From Bos javanicus (lineage: Eukaryota > Chordata > Mammalia > Artiodactyla > Bovidae), in NCBI RefSeq assembly GCF_032452875.1, contig NC_083871.1, positions 2,145,692 to 2,209,691 on the forward strand: DNA of 64,000 nucleotides. The letters run 5' to 3'. The position numbers and the translations under genes are program-made. Position 1 is the stretch's first letter, and the number at the start of each line of letters is the position of its first letter. Of the stretch, positions 57,582 to 64,000 are shown piece after piece. A model generated the notes under the pieces. The model did not search any database, had not been told where the DNA came from, and saw nothing but the letters and a program-made list of their open reading frames with translations.

Positions 57582-59032
57582 GGAGGTGATAGAATTCCAG
57601 TTGAGCTATTTCAAATCCTGAAAGATGATGCTGTGAAAGTGCTGCACTCAATATGCCAGCAGATTTGGAAAACTCAGCAGTGAAGGTCTGGAAAAGGTCA
57701 GTTTTCATTCCAGTCCCAAAGAAAGGCAGTGGCAAAGAAAGCTCAAACTACAGCACAATTGCACTCATCTCACACACTAGTAAAGTAATGCTCAAAATTT
57801 TCCAAGTCAGGCTGCAGCAATACGTGAACTGTGAACTTCCAGATATTCAATCTGGTTTTAGAAAAGGCAGAGGAACCAGAGATCAAATTGCCAACATCTG
57901 CTGGATTATGTAAAAAGCAAGAGAGTTCCAGAAAAACATCTATTTCTGCTTTATTGACTATGCCAAAGCCCCTGACTGTGTGGATCACATTAAACTGTGG
58001 AAAATTGTGAAAGAGATGGGAATACCAGACCACCTAACCTGCCTCTTGGGAAACCTATATGCAGGTCAGGAAGCAACAGTTAGAACTGGACATGGAACAA
58101 CAGACTGGTTCCAAATAGGAAAAGGAGTACGTCAAGGCTGTATATTGTCACCCTGCTTATTTCACTTCTATGCAGAGTACATCATGGAAACTCTGGGCTG
58201 GAAGAAGCACAAGTTGAAATCAAGATTGCCAGGAAAAATATCAATAACCTCAGATATGCAGATGACACCACCTTTATGGCAGAAAGTGAAGAAGAACTAA
58301 ACAGCCTCTTGATGAAGGTGAAAGAGGAGAGTGAAAAACTTGGCTTAGAGCTCAGTATCCACAAAACTAAGATCATGGCATCCAGTCCCATCACTTCATG
58401 GGAAATAGATGGGGAAACAGTGGAAACAGTGGCTGACTATTTTTCTGTGCTCCAAAATTACTGCAGATGGTGACTGCAGCCATGAAATTTAAAGACCCTC
58501 ATTCCTTGGAATGAAAGTTATGACCAAACTAGACAGCATATTGAAAAGCAGAGACATGACTTTGTCAACAAAAGTTCGTCTAGTGAAGACTATGGTTTTT
58601 CCAGTGGTCATGTAGGGATGTGAGAGTTGGACTGTGAAGAAATCTGAGCACTGAAGAATTGATGGTTTTGAACTGTGGTGTTGGAGAAGACTCCTGAGAG
58701 TCCCTTGGACTGCAAAGAGATCCAACCAGTCCATCCTAAAGGAGATCAGACTTGGGTGTTCATTGGAAGGACTGATGCTAAAGCTGAAACTCCAATACTT
58801 TGGCCACCTTATGGGAAGAGTTGACTCATTTGAAAAGACCCTGATGCTGGGGTAGATTGAGGGCAGGAGGAGAGGGGACGACAGAGGATGAGATGGCTTG
58901 ATGGCATCACTGACTCGATGGACATGAGTCTGAGTGAACTCCGGGAGTTGGTGATGGACAGGGAGGCCTGGCATGCTGCGGTTCATGGGGTCGCAGAGTT
59001 GGAAGTGACTGAGCAACTGAATTGAACTGAAC
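57582..59032 (+). mobile_element. BovB inserted in L1, with target-site duplication
   Basis: 1.45 kb plus-strand BovB from ggaggtgatagaattccag to an aattgaactgaac tail. The duplication ctcccatt (57574-57581 and 59033-59040) restores the L1 reading when one copy is removed. The RT is broken: a stop follows NICWIM, motif A reads YAKAPDCVDH (F to P), and a frameshift lies after YIME. YADD is still encoded. Confidence 0.94.
57980..58300 (+). pseudogene. BovB reverse transcriptase fragment
   Basis: 106-codon open stretch after motif A, with motif B intact (GVRQGCILSPCLFHFYAEY). After YIME the frame shifts, so motif C (YADD, about 58256-58267) is in another frame. Upstream frame 57653-57913 carries the RT N-terminal part (SVFIPVPKKG; QSGFRKGRGTRDQ). 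Confidence 0.75.
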
Positions 59033-59040
59033 CTCCCATT

Positions 59041-59317
59041 CTAAAATTTGTCTTTTAATCTTGTTTATTATTTCCTTTGCTGTTAAAGAAAAAAAAAAAA
59101 AAAAAAAACCTTTTAAGTTTCATTATGTCCTACTTGTTTATTTTTCCTTTTATTTCCATTACTTTAAGAGGTGGGTCAAAGAGGATCTTGCTGTCAAAGT
59201 GCACTGCCTATATTTTCCTCTAAGACCTTTATAGTTTCTGGCCTTACATTTATGTCTTGAATCCATTCTGAGTTTATTTTTGTTTATGGTATTGAGAGAG
59301 TCTGTTTTTAGGTAGGT
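59041..59317 (-). mobile_element. L1 inverted 5' block (segment 2)
   Basis: Continuation of the L1 antisense ORF2: gttaaag with a 20-base A expansion at 59089-59108, cttttaagtttcattatgtc, taagaggtgggtcaaagagg, tggccttacatttatgtctt. It stops at an LTR. Confidence 0.85.
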
Positions 59318-60464
59318 TGATAAGAAATCCAGGGTCCTCAAGGAGGAGAAAAAGGTCTGGGGCTCTGGAGGAGCAGATAGAGGTCTGGGGTTCTCAAGTA
59401 AGAGAGAAAGACAAACTTTCTTTTTCTACATTTCCTAGTCTTAGCCACATACAACATTTTACAAAACTCTGTTTAAACTCTGTACTAAGAATTGCATAAC
59501 AACAATGTATCCTTCTTTAGGACATGTATCTCCTTCCTGAGAACCTTCTGACTAAATCCTGTTAAAATTAAGGGATTGGGTCTGGTAAAAGCTTTCTATT
59601 GTTAGCTCTAATCCTGTCTTCTTGGAAGGAAAATTATGTCCAACCTAGATAGCATATTCAAAAGCAGAGACATTACTTTGCCAACAAAGGTCCGTCTAGT
59701 CAAGACTATGGTTTTTCCTGTGGTCCTGTATGGATGTGAGAGTTGGACTGTGAAGAAGGCTGAGCACAGAAGAATTGATGCTTTTGAACTGTGGTGTTGG
59801 AGAAGACTCTTGAGAGTCCCTTGGACTGCAAGGAGATCCAACCAGTCCATTCTGAAGAAGATAAGCCTTGGGATTTCTTTGGAAGGAATGATGCTAAGGC
59901 TGAAACTCCAGTACTTTGGCCACCTCATGTGAAGAGTTGACTCATTGGAAAAGACTCTGATGCTGGGAGGGATTGGGGGCAGGAGGAGAAGGGGACAACA
60001 GAGGATGAGATGGCTGGATGGTAGCACTGACTCCATGGACGTGAGTCTGGGTGAACTCCGGAAGTTGGTGATGGAAAGGGAGTCCTGGCGTGCTGCGATT
60101 CATGGGGTCGCAAAGGATCGGACACAACTGAGTGACTGAATTGAACTGAACTGAACTGAACTGAATCCTGTCTTCTTAAAATGTAACTTGTGGGACTGGG
60201 TCTAGTAAGAGCTTTACAACATTGAAACATTCTTTTGATAAGCTGTTGAAAATTGAAAAAGTACATAGCTCCCTTGTTAAGACTAGTGAGGGGCACTCTT
60301 CCACTCCTTTCTGATGCCTACCTCAGAAGCTTTCTCTGGTCTTTTTCATTGTAACAAAACTTCTGCCACACAAGAGCCCTGAGTGATCAAGCCTGTTCAC
60401 TGATCCCGAAGCTAAATTCTCTTCTTTGGATCATAAATCCAACATAGTTCACTGTAAGTTATCA
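59318..60464 (+). mobile_element. Ruminant ERV solo LTR, interrupted by BovB
   Basis: A roughly 600-base non-L1 block (excluding the BovB) with mirrored ends tgataa...ttatca, inserted in the L1. Contents: a purine-rich left part with repeated aggtctggggctct-like units, a middle part with gggattgggtctggtaaaag (and the near copy gggactgggtctagtaagag after the BovB), and a right part with ccctgagtgatcaagcctg. Short LTR-like ends and TG...CA termini support an LTR. Family not named; strand tentative. Confidence 0.5.
59624..60163 (+). mobile_element. BovB inserted in the LTR, perfect 14-base duplication
   Basis: 540-base plus-strand BovB from ggaaggaaaattatgtccaa to an actgaactgaactg tail, flanked by exact aatcctgtcttctt (59610-59623 and 60164-60177). 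Frame 59636-59932 (98 codons) keeps the C-terminal CESWTVKKAEHRRIDAFELW region. Youngest layer of this nest. Confidence 0.96.
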
Positions 60465-60835
60465 GTATTAGGAAGTGTTTTAGCTTCATTCTTTAACGTG
60501 GAGCTTTTCAGTTTTCCCAGCACCACTTATTGAAGAGACTTTCTTTTCTCCATTGTACACTCTTGCCTCCTTTGTCAATGAGAATATGCCCGTAGGTGTG
60601 TGGGTTTATCTCTGGGCTTTCTGTCTTGTTCTGTCAGTCTATATTTCTGTTTGGGTGCCAGTATCATAGTGTCTTGATGTTTGTACCTTTGTAGTATAGT
60701 CTGAAGTCCAGAAAGTTGATTCTTCTAGCTTCATTTTTCTTTCTCAAAATTCCTTTGGCTACTCACAGTCTTTTGTGTCCTGAATTTTCCATACAAATTC
60801 TAAATTTTTTTGTTCTAGCCCTGTAAAAAATATCA
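60465..60835 (-). mobile_element. L1 inverted 5' block (segment 3)
   Basis: L1 antisense ORF2 resumes after the LTR: gcaccacttattgaagagac, ttctccattgtacactcttg, tgggtttatctctgggcttt, tttgtagtatagtctgaagt, tttttttgttctagccctgt. It ends where the same element switches to the plus strand. Confidence 0.85.
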
Positions 60836-61282
60836 TGATAGTGAGGTGGATGAACCTAGATTCTGTTATACAGAGTGAAGTCAGTCAGAAAGAGAAAAAC
60901 GAATATTGTATATTAATGCATATATATGGAATCTATAAAAAATGGTGATGATGAACCTGTTTGCAGGGAAGGAATGGAGATGCAGGTGTAGAAAATAGAC
61001 TTGTGGACACAGAAGGGGAAGGAGAGGGTGAGATGATGGAGAAAGTAGTTTTGATATATATACACCATCATGTGTAAAATAGATAGCTGGTGGGAAGTTG
61101 CTGTATAATACAGGGAGCCCGGTCTGACACTGTGGTGTCCTAGAGGGATGGAATGAGGTGTCAGAAGGGAGGCTCCAGAGAGAGGGGATATGTGTATAAT
61201 TATGTCTATGTCACATTGTTGTATGACAAAAACCATCATGACATTGTAAGGCAATTTTCCTCCACTTAAAAAAAAAAAAAAA
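60836..61282 (+). mobile_element. L1 3' block with poly-A tail
   Basis: Plus-strand L1 end: gatagtgaggtggatgaacc, ttatacagagtgaagtcagt, atgcatatatatggaatct, then the 3' UTR and a 15-base A-run at 61268-61282. With the three minus segments it makes one 5'-inverted L1 of about 1.7 kb before later insertions. The 139-codon minus frame here is antisense. Confidence 0.85.
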
Positions 61283-63161
61283 CAATTAACTAATAGGGTG
61301 TTCTGTAAATTTCTCACATACTTTCCTAGCAACTGGGCTATCTAATTCTGAAAGTCAGCTTGTATTTATTCGTAAACCTCTTATAACACTTTTACTTTTA
61401 ATGATAATTGTAATTTAATAAAGCAGCTGAATGATAATTGGAAACAGCATTATGTTTTTATGAGATATAATTTAAATAAATTAGAAAAACTCGATAAGTG
61501 TGACTCATCAAAAATATTTCTAATTGTGAGTCCCTAAATTATAACAAACTAGTTAAACAAAATTTATTCAGGTCCTTCATTGAAGTTATTTCAAAAGCAT
61601 CATTATGTTCTGGGTAGTTTTCTAAAAATATCTTTATTAGGAAAAAATATCAAACATTTATAAAAGTGAAGAATTAATTTATACAACTTTACCAATTATC
61701 ATATAATGAATAATATTGTTTCACCAGTATTCCTATGTTTCACCAATAAATATTTCAAAATATATCTCAATATATGATTTATTTTTTAACTGAACTAAAA
61801 TATTTATATCCCAACTAAAAATTAAAAAGTATTTAATATCATTACATTGTTTTTAAGCTTGTTTATCTCATATTTGTTTTACAGATTGTTTATATCAAGG
61901 ACCTATTAAAATAAGATCTATAATAAGTGATAAAGGCTTTTTGATATTTTATTTTTTAAGAATACTGATATCATTGTTTCAACTTATTTTACTTTCAACT
62001 TATTTTTAAAAGAACCTGAGTTTTTTCATTCTATAGCTTTCATTACAGCCCAGATTTTACTGACTGCAATGCTGTGGTGTCATTTCTTATGTTCCTCTGT
62101 CCCCTGTCATCGTTTAACTTCATGACTGGATCTAACAACTTAATTAGAAGTTCAGTATTTTCACAGGAATATTTTAGAGTTGGTTTTCTCTCCCTCTCAA
62201 AGGAGACAATCAATGATTGGTCATCTCCTCTTTTTATAAGTAATCAGCCATTGATGACTACTGACTAAATCCATTAGTTCAATAGACATTGCAAATGGGG
62301 ATATTCTGTTTCACTCATTCTTTATTTATAAACTGAAATAGTATATAGAAGATACATTTCCTCAAATATTATTTGGTTACTCACATCTCCTTTTCAAGTA
62401 TTTTGGTTACATTGATGCAAAATTTGAAAAAGGAAAATCAAGATAGATGATATTTGCTTGCTTTCCTTTATATAGATAATGAGTTGATTAGTGAACGTTC
62501 TTCAAATGGGAAAAAGTAAGGTGTAAGTGCCTGGATAGGAATGTCAGTGAGGTGTGTTGTGTGTGTGCATGCAAGTGTATTTTGGATCAGTATACATTAA
62601 AATTTTTAAACAGAAAAAGAAGTATCAAAACATTGCAGTTTTTTTTTTTTTTTTTAAATGAATTGGCATTGTCTGGTTTTGGTTACTGGGAGATTCCTCA
62701 AGCTAGCTAATGTTTCCTTTTGGCGTCACTGAAAGATTCTTAATCTTCTGTTATCAGGTAAAGTCAGCTTGTCCTGCACATTGTATGCAACAGACATGGA
62801 CTTGGATATTTTCCTACAGGATCCTAGTGAGTTTTAGTGGAATGACACTTAAAGCTGATCATCTAGATGCTGTGGATGCTTTTATTCTGTGTTGCTCTAT
62901 GCTTTGAAGGCTTTCTGTAGAAAGTTAAAGTTGATTTAAAAAAACAAAAAAAGAAATCATAGATGCAGTCAATTTTGTACACCATTATGAGTTAAACAGA
63001 GTAAACCTCTTACCAAAATATAAACTTAAATACTAATATAAAGAAATCTCTGATTAATTCTATGAGAAAATTTGATGCAAAATTTGACCATACTACATAT
63101 GCTTTTTTTTTTTTTTCAAATTTAAATATACATTATTTTTAGCCATTTCAACAGAATTTCA
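61283..63161. other. Unassigned AT-rich DNA
   Basis: T-runs near 62639 and 63102; otherwise no repeat or coding feature I can support. Confidence 0.5.
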
Positions 63162-64000
63162 GATGGGAATACCAGACCACCTGATCTGCCTCTTGAGAAA
63201 TCTGTATGCAGGTCAGGAAGCAACAGTTAGGACTGGACATGGAACAACAGACTGGTTCCAAATAGGAAAAGGAGTACATCAAGGCTGTATATTGTCACCC
63301 TGCTTATTTAACTTATATGCAGAGTACATCATGAGAAACGCTGGATTGGAAGAAGCACAAGCTGGAATCAAGATTGCTGGGAGAAATATTAATAACTTCA
63401 GATATGCAGATGACACCACCCTTATGGCAGAAAGTGAAGAGGAACTAAAAAGCCTTTTGATGAAACTGAAAGTGGAGAGTGAAAAAGTTGGCTTAAAGCT
63501 CAACATTCAGAAAATGAAGATCATGGCATCCGGTCCCATCTCTTCATGGGAAATAGATGGGGAAACAGTGAAAACAGTGTCAGACTTTATTTTTCTGGGC
63601 TCCAATATCACTGCAGATGGTGACTGCAGCCATGAAATTAAAAGACGCCTACTCCTTGGAAGAAAAGTTATGACCAACCTAGATAGCATATTGAAAAGCA
63701 GAGACATTACTTTGCCAACAAAGGTCTGTCTAGTCAAGGCTATGGTTTTTCCTGTGGTCCTGTATGGATGTGAGAGTTGGACTGAGAAGAAGGCTGAGTG
63801 CTGAAGAATTGATGCTTTTGAACTGTGGTGTTGGAGAAGACTCTTGAGAGTCCCTTGGACTGCAAGGAGATCCAACCAGTCCATTCTGAAGGAGATTAGC
63901 CCTGGGATTTCTTTGGAAGGAATGATGCTAAAGCTGAAACTCCAGTACTTTGGCCACCTCATGCGAAGAGGTGACTCATTAGAAAAGACTCTGATGCTGG
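63162..64000 (+). mobile_element. BovB copy running off the right edge
   Basis: Plus-strand BovB from within RT (gatgggaataccagaccacc) onward; its 3' tail is outside the window. Low divergence and a long open frame suggest a comparatively young copy. Confidence 0.95.
63163..63804 (+). pseudogene. BovB reverse transcriptase C-terminal part
   Basis: 213 open codons: motif B GVHQGCILSPCLFN (37-50), YADDTT (81-86), the KTK-like thumb region (LNIQKMKIMASGPIS) and SDFIFLGSNITADGDCSHEI, then CESWTEKKAEC and a stop. Other copies encode KKAEH, so the TGA is a point change and the homologous reading continues beyond it. Motif A and the endonuclease are missing (5' truncation), so it is not functional. 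Confidence 0.85.

Noticed and set aside
1..64000. BovB at both window edges in opposite orientation, suggesting a giant inverted duplication
   Set aside because: They are different family members with different breakpoints and no shared flanks.

Overview
This window is ruminant (most likely bovid) nuclear DNA. The best evidence is the repeat content. There are many BovB (RTE-clade) LINE pieces, tRNA-headed Bov-tA SINEs, dimeric Bov-A2 SINEs, a CHR-2-like SINE, a 3' end of the L1 type seen in ruminants and an ERVK-type LTR. Bov-tA and Bov-A2 are ruminant families. BovB alone would not settle the host, because it also occurs in squamates. I find no complete host protein-coding gene, no functional tRNA or rRNA gene and no CRISPR array. 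Almost every long open frame is part of a BovB or L1 copy, or its antisense shadow. The only non-repeat coding hint is one weak candidate exon at 25665-25754, so the window is best read as intergenic or deep intronic sequence.

Layout. 1-10 kb: BovB pieces at 1-660, 2701-5108 (5'-inverted), 7290-7687 and 8979-9890, with two Bov-tA copies and a CHR-2-like SINE between them. 10-20 kb: the densest BovB stretch. A 1.9 kb copy lies at 10996-12893. A near full-length 5'-inverted copy spans 13132-17920; it sits in an old L1 and carries two younger BovB insertions. A further copy lies at 18975-20026. 20-26 kb: mostly unassigned AT-rich DNA, a MULE-like DNA transposon relic (20864-21834), four Bov-tA copies, a CA microsatellite and the candidate exon. 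26-35 kb: an L1 split by a Bov-A2, an old L1 ORF1-side piece, another Bov-A2 and a small 5'-inverted L1. 35-47 kb: an MLT1-like LTR, a double-headed Bov-tA, short BovB 3' ends, an L1 3' piece, a MIR, a 1.3 kb ERVK-type solo LTR and an unidentified block that may be ERV-derived. 47-55 kb: a BovB 3' piece, a second double-headed Bov-tA, a third 5'-inverted BovB, a MIR, two Bov-tA copies, a Bov-A2, a Tigger1 remnant and an L1 3' end. 55-64 kb: AT-rich DNA, then a 5'-inverted L1 interrupted by a BovB and by an LTR that itself contains a BovB. The last BovB runs off the window.

How it fits together. There is no operon-like or pathway organisation. What can be read is a retrotransposition history. 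BovB supplies the reverse transcriptase and endonuclease, and the Bov-A/Bov-tA SINEs share the BovB 3' end and presumably used its machinery. Target-site duplications and nesting give relative ages. Five elements (three BovB, two L1) have the two-block head-to-head arrangement expected from twin priming. Repeat family names come from recognising consensus-like sequence by eye and were not checked with a masking program; boundaries are usually good to about 10 bases.
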